Source of the DNA: Methylobacterium radiotolerans JCM 2831
GTDB lineage: Bacteria; Pseudomonadota; Alphaproteobacteria; Rhizobiales; Beijerinckiaceae
Direction: 5' to 3'
DNA: 64,000 nt
Assembly: GCF_000019725.1 (NCBI RefSeq)
Contig: NC_010505.1
Coordinates: 4,015,001-4,079,000 of the forward strand
The position numbers and the translations under genes were made by a program. Position 1 is the first letter of the stretch, and every line of letters begins with the position of its first letter. Under the pieces are notes generated by a model that did not search any database, was not told the DNA's origin, and was given only the letters and a program-made list of their open reading frames with translations. Shown piece after piece: positions 44,301 through 51,620 of this stretch.

Positions 44301-44546
44301 ACGGTCGTGGCGATCATGGCGGGACTGCTGCCGATCCTCTGGAGCCAGGGGGCAGGCTCGGAGGTGATGCAGCGGATCGCGGTGCCGATGATCGGCGGAA
44401 TGGTCTCGTCGACCCTCCTGACCCTGATCGTCATCCCGGCGGTCTACGCCCTGGTGAAGGGCTGGGGCCTGCCGGCAGCCGGAGGGGACATCCGGCCGGC
44501 GGCGCGGCCCCGCCGGCGGCGGAGCGCCGACAGCGCCGCCGGCTGA
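41367..44546 (+). CDS. CusA/CzcA-family heavy-metal efflux RND pump
   Basis: A 1059-residue heavy-metal RND transporter with twelve membrane segments. Family motifs include [54 protein letters not shown], the central TM4 region [25 protein letters not shown], and [21 protein letters not shown]. Methionine-containing loops PMEMFETV and [13 protein letters not shown], typical of Cu/Ag pumps, are present, but the metal cannot be decided from sequence. The frame is open upstream only as a shadow of the adaptor gene; the GTG at 41367 is four bases into the adaptor stop. It is the last gene of the operon, before a hairpin at 44564. Confidence 0.94.
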   Translation: [1059 protein letters not shown]

Positions 44547-44563
44547 CCGGGCGACCGTGCGAG

Positions 44564-44590
44564 CGCGGCGACCGGGAGCGGGTCGCCGCG
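44564..44590. terminator. Hairpin between the CusA-like gene and the molybdoenzyme gene
   Basis: A perfect 10-base stem (cgcggcgacc at 44564-44573 and its complement at 44581-44590) with a 7-base loop lies in the 53-base gap between convergent genes. No T-run follows, so it is called from symmetry and place only. Confidence 0.5.
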
Positions 44591-44599
44591 CCGCGCCGA

Positions 44600-46738
44600 T
44601 CAGTTCGCCCGCGAGACCTCGACGAGGTTGTCGGAGAACGACGGCGCGTGGCCCATGTCGGTGAAGGCCGCCGACGAGATGCTGTTCACCGTCCCCTCGT
44701 TGAGCTGGCGCCAGTAGCCCAGCGTCGCCACCACGACGCCGTGCGTGACGTCGTCGGTCACGCGCGCGACGCCCTTGAAGGCGCCGCGGGCGTTGGCGAC
44801 CTGGACGCGGTCGCCGTCGACGATGCCGCGGGCCAACGCGTCGGCCGGGCTGATCATCACGAACTGCTCGCCCTGACCCTTCTGCTTGTCCTCCATGTTG
44901 GCGTAGCAGGAATTCAGGAAGTAGTGGCTCTTGGGCGAGACGATGTTGAGCGGGTAGCGCTTGGCCAGCTCGGGATCGTTCGCGTGCGATTCCCGCGCGC
45001 CGACGTAATCGGGCAGCGGGTCGAGGGGCTCGCCCGGCTGGAAGCCCTCGTACATCTGCCGGAACGGCGGCGCGACGAAGTTCGTGGCGCCCTCGATCTT
45101 GAGCATGCACTTGCCGGTATCGGTCGGGAAGTTGCCGTCGCGGTGCGGAGCGCGGTCGTCCGGCGTGCCGACCTTGAGCCGGGCGAAACCGTGCGCGCGC
45201 ATGTACTGGAGGTCGATGCCCGCGCAGGCCGGCGACGACCAGTCGACGTAGTGCTCCAGGCACTCCGCGTCGGTCCACTTAAAGTTCTCCTCCTCGAAGC
45301 CGAGCCGGGCGGCGAGGCGGCGGAAGATCTCGTTGTTGGGGATCGCCTCGCCGGGCGCCTCCGCGCACTTGGTGTTGTAGGTCAGGTAGAGGTGGCCCCA
45401 GGACAGGATCATGTCCTCCATCTCGGCGCCCATCGCGGCCGGCAGGAGGATGTCGGCGTAGGCGGCCGTGTCGGAGATGAAGTGCTCGGCCGAGACCATG
45501 AACAGGTCCTCGCGCATCAGGCCCTCGACGATCTTGTCGGTCTCGGGCGCCTGCGTGACCGGGTTCGAGTTCCAGCACATCATCGACATGATCGGCGGGT
45601 CGAGCTTCAGCTCGCCGGTCAGCGCCCGGCCGATCTGGAGGTTCGAGACGACCCGGGTCCCTTCCGGGATCAGGTCGGGCCGGCACATCACGTCGAACTT
45701 GTAGGGATGCTCCCAGACCGGGAACTGGGTGACGCCGCCGCCGACGTGGCGCCACGCGCCGGTGAGCGCCGGGATGCAGGTCACCGCCCGGATGGTCTGG
45801 CCGCCGCCGTAGTGCCGCTCCAGCGCCACGCCCATCCGGATGCCCACCGGCTGCTCGGTCGCCATCTCGTAGGCGAGCTTGCGGATATCCTCGGCGGGGA
45901 CGCCGGTGATCTCCGCGGCCCATTCCGGCGTGCGCGGGGCCGCCCGCTCCTTCAGGTCGGCGAAGCCGATCGTGTGGTTGTCGACGTAGTCCTGGTCGAC
46001 GAGGCCCTGCGCGATGATGGAGTTGATCAGCGCCATGGCGAGCGCGCCGTCGGTGCCCGGCCTCGGCGCGATGTGCCAGTCCGCGGCCTTCGCGGTGCGC
46101 GAGGCGTAGGCGTCGATGACGACGACCTTCGCGCCCTTCTTCTGGGCGTCCTTCACGATCGCCCAGTGGTGCAGATTGGTGCTGACCGAGTTGCAGGCCC
46201 AGATCACGATGTACTTGGAGTGGATGTAGCTCTCGGGATCGAGGCCGGCCGTCGGCCCGACGGTGAGGAGCCAGGCCGTGCACGAGCCCTCGCCGCAGAA
46301 CGTCCGCTCGGTCACGGTGGCGCCCAGGCGGTTGAAGAAGGCGTCGCCGCCGTTCAGACCGTGCACGAGGCCCTGGTTGCCGAGGTAGCTGTAGGGCGCG
46401 ATGGCCTGCGGCCCGTACCGGTCGATGATCGCCGTCCAGCGGTCGACGATCGTGTCGAGCGCCTCGTCCCAGGTGATCCGCTCGAACTGCTTGGAGCCCT
46501 TCGGGCCGACGCGCTTCATCGGGTAGAGCACACGGTCCGGGTGGTAGTGGCGCTTCTCGTAATCCTTCAGCTTCACGCAGAGACCGCCGCGGGTCATCGG
46601 GTGGTCCGGGTTGCCGCGCACGCTCAGGAGCTCGCCGCCCTTCACCTCGAAGAGCATCGAGCAGGTGTCGGGGCAATCGTGCGGGCAGGCGCCGTAGAAG
46701 ACCTCCGAGTAGGCCTCGGGCTGGACGATCTCGTTCAT
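44600..46738 (-). CDS. Molybdopterin oxidoreductase, formate-dehydrogenase-like
   Basis: A 712-residue DMSO-reductase-family enzyme. Cys18, Cys22 and Cys26 (CPHDCPDTC) with Cys54 (GGLCVKL) hold a 4Fe-4S cluster, and Cys148 in ERTFCGEGSC sits where the molybdenum-ligating Cys/Sec of formate dehydrogenase is expected. Guanine-dinucleotide-cofactor motifs such as DAYASRTAKAADWHIAPRPGTDGALAMA are complete. There is no Tat signal, so it is probably cytoplasmic, and no small or electron-transfer subunit gene is adjacent. Methylobacterium has several formate dehydrogenases and a single-subunit-like form would fit, but the substrate is unproven. The ATG at 46738 follows a strong gagggagag site. Confidence 0.9.
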   Translation of the reverse strand: MNEIVQPEAYSEVFYGACPHDCPDTCSMLFEVKGGELLSVRGNPDHPMTRGGLCVKLKDYEKRHYHPDRVLYPMKRVGPKGSKQFERITWDEALDTIVDRWTAIIDRYGPQAIAPYSYLGNQGLVHGLNGGDAFFNRLGATVTERTFCGEGSCTAWLLTVGPTAGLDPESYIHSKYIVIWACNSVSTNLHHWAIVKDAQKKGAKVVVIDAYASRTAKAADWHIAPRPGTDGALAMALINSIIAQGLVDQDYVDNHTIGFADLKERAAPRTPEWAAEITGVPAEDIRKLAYEMATEQPVGIRMGVALERHYGGGQTIRAVTCIPALTGAWRHVGGGVTQFPVWEHPYKFDVMCRPDLIPEGTRVVSNLQIGRALTGELKLDPPIMSMMCWNSNPVTQAPETDKIVEGLMREDLFMVSAEHFISDTAAYADILLPAAMGAEMEDMILSWGHLYLTYNTKCAEAPGEAIPNNEIFRRLAARLGFEEENFKWTDAECLEHYVDWSSPACAGIDLQYMRAHGFARLKVGTPDDRAPHRDGNFPTDTGKCMLKIEGATNFVAPPFRQMYEGFQPGEPLDPLPDYVGARESHANDPELAKRYPLNIVSPKSHYFLNSCYANMEDKQKGQGEQFVMISPADALARGIVDGDRVQVANARGAFKGVARVTDDVTHGVVVATLGYWRQLNEGTVNSISSAAFTDMGHAPSFSDNLVEVSRAN

Positions 46739-46960
46739 GCTCTCTCCCTCATCGGCCGCAGGCGTCCCGTTATTGTTCAGGCGTCCCGGCTCCCGGCGGG
46801 AGAAGCGTACAACGAGAGGAAGAAAAGTTCTAATTCGAGTCGCGGGGCGCCGATCGCGCGGGCCGCAGGATGATCCCGCACCCCTGAGCCGTCATGGCCG
46901 CGCCTTCCCTTGCGCGCGCCCGCACCCATCTGAAGGGCGGACGAAGCGGGGGCCTGCAGC

Positions 46961-47146
46961 ATGCGGTTCGAACTCTACCGGGACGCCAAGGGCGAGTGGC
47001 GCTGGCGCCTGCGGGCACGCAACGGCGAGGTGATCGCCGAGTCGGGCGAGGGCTATGTCCGCCGCGAGGATTGCGAGCACGGCATCGCCCTGGTGCGCCA
47101 GAGCGCCGAGGCGCGCATCGAGGACATGACGACGAAGATCGCCTGA
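46961..47146 (+). CDS. YegP-like DUF1508 protein
   Basis: A 61-residue cytoplasmic protein that is nearly a complete single DUF1508 unit: FELYRDAKGEWRWRLRARNGEVIAESGEGYVRREDCEHGIALVRQSAEA. The family is common and of unknown function, often in one or two copies. The ATG at 46961 is used. It lies in a 570-base region between the molybdoenzyme and a Tyr/Arg-rich small protein. Confidence 0.85.
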   Translation: MRFELYRDAKGEWRWRLRARNGEVIAESGEGYVRREDCEHGIALVRQSAEARIEDMTTKIA

Positions 47147-47186
47147 CCGCGCGTCTCAACCCGCGGTCAACCCTGTCCGAAACGTC

Positions 47187-47235
47187 GCAGCGGTTAAGCT
47201 GCAACGCTTCCGCTCGCCCGTGCGTTGCAGCGGTT
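47187..47235. repeat. Small inverted and direct repeats upstream of the Tyr/Arg-rich gene
   Basis: A perfect 10-base inverted repeat (gctgcaacgc at 47198-47207 and gcgttgcagc at 47222-47231) overlaps a direct repeat of gcagcggtt (47187-47195 and 47227-47235). It lies 76 bases before the GTG at 47311 and could be an operator or a leader hairpin. Confidence 0.5.
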
Positions 47236-47310
47236 CGGACCGGGCGGAGGGCCCTCGCTTCCCGTGCGGTTCGTCGACCAGGACGTAACCATACCAAGGG
47301 AGTCGAGACC

Positions 47311-47580
47311 GTGCTGAGGAAATTCCTGCTCGCGGCCCTGCTGGTGCTGGGCTTCGCGGCCGCGGCGCCTGAGGGCGCGTCCGCCGCGCCCATCGGCCCG
47401 GGGCTGGCTCTGCCGGCCGAAGCCGCGCCGGCGGTGGCCGAGAAGGCCCAGTACTACTACCGTCGCCGCTTCTACGGCCCGCGCCCCTACTGGCGCCGCC
47501 CGTACTACGGCCGCCGGTTCTACTACGGCCCGCGCCCCTACTACCGTCGTCCCTACTGGCGCCGTCGGTTCTACTACTGA
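47311..47580 (+). CDS. Secreted Tyr/Arg-rich low-complexity protein
   Basis: An 89-residue protein with a signal peptide (residues 1-25, LLVLGFAAAAPEGASAA) and a mature tail (about residues 46-89) made almost entirely of Tyr, Arg, Trp, Pro, Phe and Gly in loosely repeated RRPYW and RFYYGPRPYYR units. Such small secreted proteins are common in Methylobacterium and Bradyrhizobium, and their function is unknown. The GTG at 47311 is preceded by aagggag. A good intrinsic terminator follows 21 bases after the stop, so it is a monocistronic, well delimited gene. Confidence 0.75.
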   Translation: MLRKFLLAALLVLGFAAAAPEGASAAPIGPGLALPAEAAPAVAEKAQYYYRRRFYGPRPYWRRPYYGRRFYYGPRPYYRRPYWRRRFYY

Positions 47581-47600
47581 TCGGCTCTCCGACCTGACCG

Positions 47601-47633
47601 GCCCGGCGGCTCCATCGAGCCGCCGGGCTTTCT
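47601..47633 (+). terminator. Intrinsic terminator after the Tyr/Arg-rich gene
   Basis: An 11-base perfect stem (gcccggcggct at 47601-47611 with agccgccgggc at 47618-47628) and a 6-base loop is followed by tttctc. Confidence 0.85.
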
Positions 47634-47729
47634 CACGCCCCGATTCGGGGTGCGCGAGCGCGAGCCTTGCTTTATCGTGCCGGGAACGGGACCGCCGACG
47701 GCAGAACGGCGCGCCCGAGAGGAAGCCCG

Positions 47730-47867
47730 ATGAACGATATTGCGCAACCCGCCGAGCCCGCGGCGGCGACGCCGGACCTCTGGCAATCCATCCCGCTCGA
47801 ATGCATCCTGAGTGCGGTCGCCGTTCTGCTGGCGGCGGGGCTCAAGCTCGCCGGCCTGATGTCCTGA
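47730..47867 (+). CDS. Small single-span membrane protein, 45 residues
   Basis: A 45-residue protein with an acidic/alanine-rich N-terminus (MNDIAQPAEPAAATPDLW) and one C-terminal membrane segment (ECILSAVAVLLAAGLKLAGLM). No family is recognised. The ATG at 47730 is preceded by gagaggaag, a good ribosome-binding site. The stop is 16 bases before the thioesterase gene on the same strand, which suggests cotranscription. Confidence 0.5.
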   Translation: MNDIAQPAEPAAATPDLWQSIPLECILSAVAVLLAAGLKLAGLMS

Positions 47868-47883
47868 CGGCGCGCGGGGGCGG

Positions 47884-48348
47884 ATGGACGGCATGCAGCA
47901 CGTCGCACTCTCACCGGCCGGAAGCGCGCCGTCGCCCGCGGAAGTCGATCTGCCGAAGGGCGACCTCACGGTCCGCACCATCGCGATGCCGGCCGACACC
48001 AACGCCAACGGCGACATCTTCGGCGGCTGGGTGCTCTCGCAGATGGATCAGGCCGGCGGCATCGCGGGCGTCGACCGGGCCCAGGGCCGGGTGGTCACCG
48101 TGGCGCTGGAATCGATGACCTTCATCCGGCCGGTCCGGGTCGGCGACGTGCTGTGCGTCTACACCCGGGTCTCGCATGTCGGCCGGACCTCGATGAAGAT
48201 CGAGGTCGAGGCCTGGGCGCGGCGGTTCTGCACCCAGGTCCGCGAGCGGGTCACGCAGGCCACCTTCACCTTCGTGGCCATCGACGAGGACGGCCGGCCG
48301 CGGCCGATCCCGCCGGCCGTGCCGTCCCCCTCCGCGACGGCTACTTGA
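47884..48348 (+). CDS. Acyl-CoA thioesterase (hotdog fold, YciA-like)
   Basis: A 154-residue hotdog-fold thioesterase that hydrolyses acyl-CoA. The signature ADTNANGDIFGGWVLSQMDQAGGIAG contains the catalytic Asn/Asp region of YciA-type enzymes, and VALESMTFIRPVRVGDVLCVYTRV follows. The ATG at 47884 is used; an in-frame ATG nine bases later is possible. The stop overlaps sodC on the other strand by eight bases (48341-48348). Confidence 0.9.
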   Translation: MDGMQHVALSPAGSAPSPAEVDLPKGDLTVRTIAMPADTNANGDIFGGWVLSQMDQAGGIAGVDRAQGRVVTVALESMTFIRPVRVGDVLCVYTRVSHVGRTSMKIEVEAWARRFCTQVRERVTQATFTFVAIDEDGRPRPIPPAVPSPSATAT

Positions 48349-48880
48349 TCACCCCGCAGGCGATGCGGTCGCCGGCGCCGCCGATCGGCTGGGTGTTGTG
48401 GTCGTCCTCGTTGGCGTGGATGATCAGCGCCGCGCCGTCGCCGTCCTTCAGGCCGCCCTCGCCGTTCAGCGGGGTCTCGCTCGAGACCTCGGCGTTGGCC
48501 GAGCCGTCCTGCGCCGCGTAGAGGTTCGGCAGGTCGCCCTCGTCGGGCCCCTCCGCGTTGAGCAGCCCGTGCTTGCTCTGGTCGTGGTTCACGTGGGCCT
48601 TGGAGTTCATGAACTTCGGGTCCGAGCAGTCGCCCACGGCGTGGAAATGCATCCCGTGCCAGCCGGGCGGCAGTCCGCCGGGCTGGATCGTCACGCGCAG
48701 GACCAGGGTATTCGCCCCGTCGCGGATCGCCAGCGTTCCGATCGGGTCGCCCTTCGCGTTCTTGATCGGCGCCGTGTAGGTCTCTGCCGGTTTGGCCGCC
48801 TCCTTGGGAGGCTCCTGCGCCAGGGCGCCGCCGGCGGCGGCGGTCCCGAGCAATGCGAGCAGCGGCAGGGTGCGGGTCAT
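48341..48880 (-). CDS. sodC: Periplasmic Cu,Zn superoxide dismutase
   Basis: A 179-residue secreted enzyme that dismutes superoxide in the periplasm. A signal peptide (LLALLGTAAAGGALAQ) is followed by the metal-binding loops: GMHFHAVGDCSD with two copper-ligand histidines, AHVNHDQSKHGLLNAEGPDEGDLPNL for copper and zinc, IIHANEDDHNTQPIGGAGDRIACGVI with the last copper histidine and the disulfide Cys. All expected ligands are present. The 3' end overlaps the convergent thioesterase gene. Confidence 0.95.
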   Translation of the reverse strand: MTRTLPLLALLGTAAAGGALAQEPPKEAAKPAETYTAPIKNAKGDPIGTLAIRDGANTLVLRVTIQPGGLPPGWHGMHFHAVGDCSDPKFMNSKAHVNHDQSKHGLLNAEGPDEGDLPNLYAAQDGSANAEVSSETPLNGEGGLKDGDGAALIIHANEDDHNTQPIGGAGDRIACGVIK

Positions 48881-48989
48881 GCGGTGGCTCTCCTTTCCGG
48901 CCCGGTCTAGTTAGGGAGCGCGCCGGCCTTCGACAGGGCGGCGGCCCGAAACCTCCGCCGCAGACCTGCCGGAACCGCACGAAGCCCCG

Positions 48990-49781
48990 ATGACCCGAGA
49001 CCGGACCAGCCCGGACCGCGCGGCCCCCGCGGACGACCCCGCGGACGACCCTGGTCCGCGACGCGCCGACCTGTACCTCGTGGCGCACGGCCATTTCGAG
49101 AGCCGGGCCCGCGCCCAGGCGGCGATCCGTGCCGGACTCGTGCGGGTCGACGGGCGGCCGCTCGCGCGCCCCTCGGACTCGATCGCCCCCGGGGCCCGGG
49201 TCGAGGCGGAACCCGAGCATCCCTACGCCTCCCGCGGCGGCCTCAAGCTCGCCGCCGCGCTGGACGCGTTCGGCGTCGATCCGGCCGGCCGGGTCGCCCT
49301 CGACGTCGGCGCCTCGACGGGCGGCTTCACCGACGTGCTGCTCGCCCGCGGCGCGCGCCACGTCCACGCCCTCGACGTGGGCCGGGGCCAGCTCCATCCG
49401 CGCCTCGCCGGGGACCCGCGCGTGACCAACCGCGAGGGCACCGACATTCGCGGCCTCGGCGCGGACACCCTCGTCCCGCCGCCCGACCTCGCGAGCGTGG
49501 ACGTGAGCTTCATCGGCCTGCGCCTCGTGCTGCCGGTCCTCCCGGGCCTGCTGAGGCCGGCATCGGCGATCGTCGCGCTGATCAAGCCGCAATTCGAGGC
49601 CGGCCGCGCCCGGGTCGGCCGCGGCGGCCTCGTGCGCGACCCGGCAGTCCACGCGGAGGTCTGCGCGGCCGTCCGCGAAACCCTGGAGGGGCTCGGGGCC
49701 ACGATCCTGGGCCTGATCGACTCGCCGGTGCCGGGCGGCGACGGCAATGCCGAGTTCCTGATCGGTGCGAGGTTCCCGTGA
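48990..49781 (+). CDS. TlyA-like rRNA 2'-O-methyltransferase
   Basis: A 263-residue enzyme with an N-terminal S4 RNA-binding domain (residues about 28-75, AHGHFESRARAQAAIRAGLVRVDG) and a FtsJ/RrmJ-type methyltransferase domain (GGLKLAAALDAFG; SAM motif ALDVGASTGGFTDVLLARGARHVHALDVGRGQL). TlyA methylates ribose of C1409 in 16S and C1920 in 23S rRNA in mycobacteria; some members are named haemolysins for historical reasons. The last four bases overlap the next gene's GTG start, so the two RNA-modification genes are coupled. Confidence 0.92.
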   Translation: MTRDRTSPDRAAPADDPADDPGPRRADLYLVAHGHFESRARAQAAIRAGLVRVDGRPLARPSDSIAPGARVEAEPEHPYASRGGLKLAAALDAFGVDPAGRVALDVGASTGGFTDVLLARGARHVHALDVGRGQLHPRLAGDPRVTNREGTDIRGLGADTLVPPPDLASVDVSFIGLRLVLPVLPGLLRPASAIVALIKPQFEAGRARVGRGGLVRDPAVHAEVCAAVRETLEGLGATILGLIDSPVPGGDGNAEFLIGARFP

Positions 49782-51055
49782 GCGAGCCAGCGAATAGCGA
49801 GACGGTCACGATCCGGGCGCTCGGCGCCCGCGGCGACGGGATCGCCGAGGACGGGACTCTGGTACCCTACACGCTGCCCGGGGAGCGCGCGGAGATCCGC
49901 CGGGAGGCGCGGCGCGGCGTCCTGCTCGGCGTCGCGCAGGCCTCGCCCGACCGGGTCGAGCCGTTCTGCCCGTACTACATGCGCTGCGGCGGCTGCCGCA
50001 CTCAGCACCTCGCGCGGCCCGCGGAACTCGCCTGGAAGCGCGACCTCGTCGCCCAGGCCCTGTCCCAGGCGCGCCTCGACGTCACGCCAGGCCCGACCCT
50101 CGACGCCCACGGGGCGGGACGCCGCCGCCTCACCCTGCACGTGCGGGAGATCGGCGGCCGGGCCGAGGCCGGGCTGATGGCGGCGCGCAGCCACGCGCTG
50201 GTGCCGATCGACCATTGCCCGATCACCGTGCCGGCGCTGCACCCGGCCCCCGAGGTCGCGCGCCGCCTCGCCGCCCCGCTGGGCCACGGGCGCAAGCCCC
50301 TCGACGTGGCCGTGACGGCCACCGACCAGGGCCTGGACGTCGACCTGCGCGGCCACGGACCGGTGAGCGCCGGCGTCGGCGCCGCGCTGGTGCGGATCGC
50401 CGGCGAGCTCGGCCTCGCCCGGCTGTCGCTGCACGGCGAGCGCCTGATGGAGGCCGAGCCGGTCTCGGTCACGGCGGGCGATCCCGCCGGCGGCACCTCC
50501 GGCGCCGCGCGCCTCTACCCGGCCCCCGGCGGCTTCCTGCAGGCGACCGCGGCCGGGCAGGCGACGCTCTGCGACCTGACCCTGGCGGCCCTGGGACCCC
50601 GCGTCCGGCGCGTCGCCGACCTGTTCGCGGGCTGCGGGCCGCTGACCCTGGCGATCGCCCGGACGGCCGCGGTCCACGCGGTCGAGTCCGACGCCGCCGC
50701 CCTCGCGGGCCTCGACCGCGCCGCGCGCGCCGCATCGGGCCTGCGCAGGATCACCAGCGAGCGCCGCGACCTGTTCCGGCGGCCCCTGCTCCCCACCGAA
50801 CTCGATCCCTTCGACGCGGTGGTGTTCGACCCGCCCCGGGCCGGCGCGGAGGCCCAGGCCCGCCAGATCGCCGCGGCGCGCGTTCCCCTCGTGATCGGCG
50901 TCGCCTGCGATGCCGGAACCTTCGCGCGGGACGCGGCGACCCTGGTCGCCGGCGGGTACCGGCTGGAGACCGTGACGCCGGTCGATCAGTTCCGCCATTC
51001 GGGCCATGTCGAGATGGTCGGGGTGTTCCGGCGCGAGCCGGCACGGCGGCGCTAA
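49778..51055 (+). CDS. 23S rRNA/tRNA uracil-C5 methyltransferase (RlmD/TrmA family)
   Basis: A 425-residue SAM-dependent enzyme. A TRAM-like N-terminal domain (residues 1-55) is followed by the iron-sulfur ligands Cys64, Cys70 and Cys73 in CPYYMRCGGC and a fourth Cys near 147 (DHCPIT), as in RlmD. The methyltransferase part has VADLFAGCGPLTLAIA, FDPPRAGAEAQ and the catalytic cysteine in VACDAGTFARD. Which uracil it methylates (747 or 1939 of 23S rRNA, or tRNA U54) cannot be read from sequence. The GTG at 49778 overlaps the TlyA-like stop. Confidence 0.9.
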   Translation: MSEPANSETVTIRALGARGDGIAEDGTLVPYTLPGERAEIRREARRGVLLGVAQASPDRVEPFCPYYMRCGGCRTQHLARPAELAWKRDLVAQALSQARLDVTPGPTLDAHGAGRRRLTLHVREIGGRAEAGLMAARSHALVPIDHCPITVPALHPAPEVARRLAAPLGHGRKPLDVAVTATDQGLDVDLRGHGPVSAGVGAALVRIAGELGLARLSLHGERLMEAEPVSVTAGDPAGGTSGAARLYPAPGGFLQATAAGQATLCDLTLAALGPRVRRVADLFAGCGPLTLAIARTAAVHAVESDAAALAGLDRAARAASGLRRITSERRDLFRRPLLPTELDPFDAVVFDPPRAGAEAQARQIAAARVPLVIGVACDAGTFARDAATLVAGGYRLETVTPVDQFRHSGHVEMVGVFRREPARRR

Positions 51056-51108
51056 GCCAAGCAACCTGCGGTCAAGTTTCACGTTTCCCCGGCGACCGGA
51101 GAGCTATC

Positions 51109-51381
51109 ATGATCCGCGGAATCCTTCCCCCCGCAACGCTCGGCGCACTGAGCCTCGCCCTCGCCACCCCGCTCGCGGCGCAGACGCTGGCGCCCGACCA
51201 GACCGGAACCGGCAGCGGCCCGGCCTCGACCATCACGGCGCCGAACACCAACAGCCTCGGCGTGACCAAGCCGCCCGGCACGTCCCTCGGCCCCGGCGAA
51301 GTGCCGACCCGCGAGCAGCGGCGGCGCGAGCGCGCCCTGACCGACAAGATCGAAGGCAGCATCTGCGACGGCTGCAACTGA
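51109..51381 (+). CDS. Small secreted protein, 90 residues
   Basis: A 90-residue protein with a signal peptide (residues 1-24, PPATLGALSLALATPLAAQ) and a mature part that is Pro/Gly/Thr-rich (LAPDQTGTGSGPASTITAPN), then basic (TREQRRRERALTDKIEG) and ends CDGCN. No family is recognised; similar small secreted proteins are frequent in Methylobacterium. The ATG at 51109 is preceded by cggagag. A Cys pair near the end (CDGC) suggests a disulfide or metal site. Confidence 0.6.
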   Translation: MIRGILPPATLGALSLALATPLAAQTLAPDQTGTGSGPASTITAPNTNSLGVTKPPGTSLGPGEVPTREQRRRERALTDKIEGSICDGCN

Positions 51382-51620
51382 GATCGAACCGGAGCCGACC
51401 GCTGCGGCGGAGCCCGGTGCCCGGCCTCCGACCCGGCACACCGTGAACGCGCGCGCGCCGCGCCGCGCGCCCGTCCACCCGCGGGGCGGGCGCGGGGCGT
51501 CACGGAAGCGTCAGAAAACAGCGCCACATCCGCGGCACAGCTTGCATCGGCCACCGTGGTGCCGGATGCGGGCTGCGGCCCCGCGCTGTCCCGTGACCGA
51601 CCCGCATCCGAGACCCGTAC

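Noticed and set aside
41310..45278. Very long open frame on the minus strand (about 1300 codons) across the CusA-like gene
   Set aside because: At 70% G+C, antisense frames stay open by composition. The frame is Arg/Ala/Gly-rich with no domain and lies opposite a clear pump gene.
51382..51620. Possible Mg2+ riboswitch before corA
   Set aside because: No conserved stem pattern or leader structure was found in the 239 bases before the gene.
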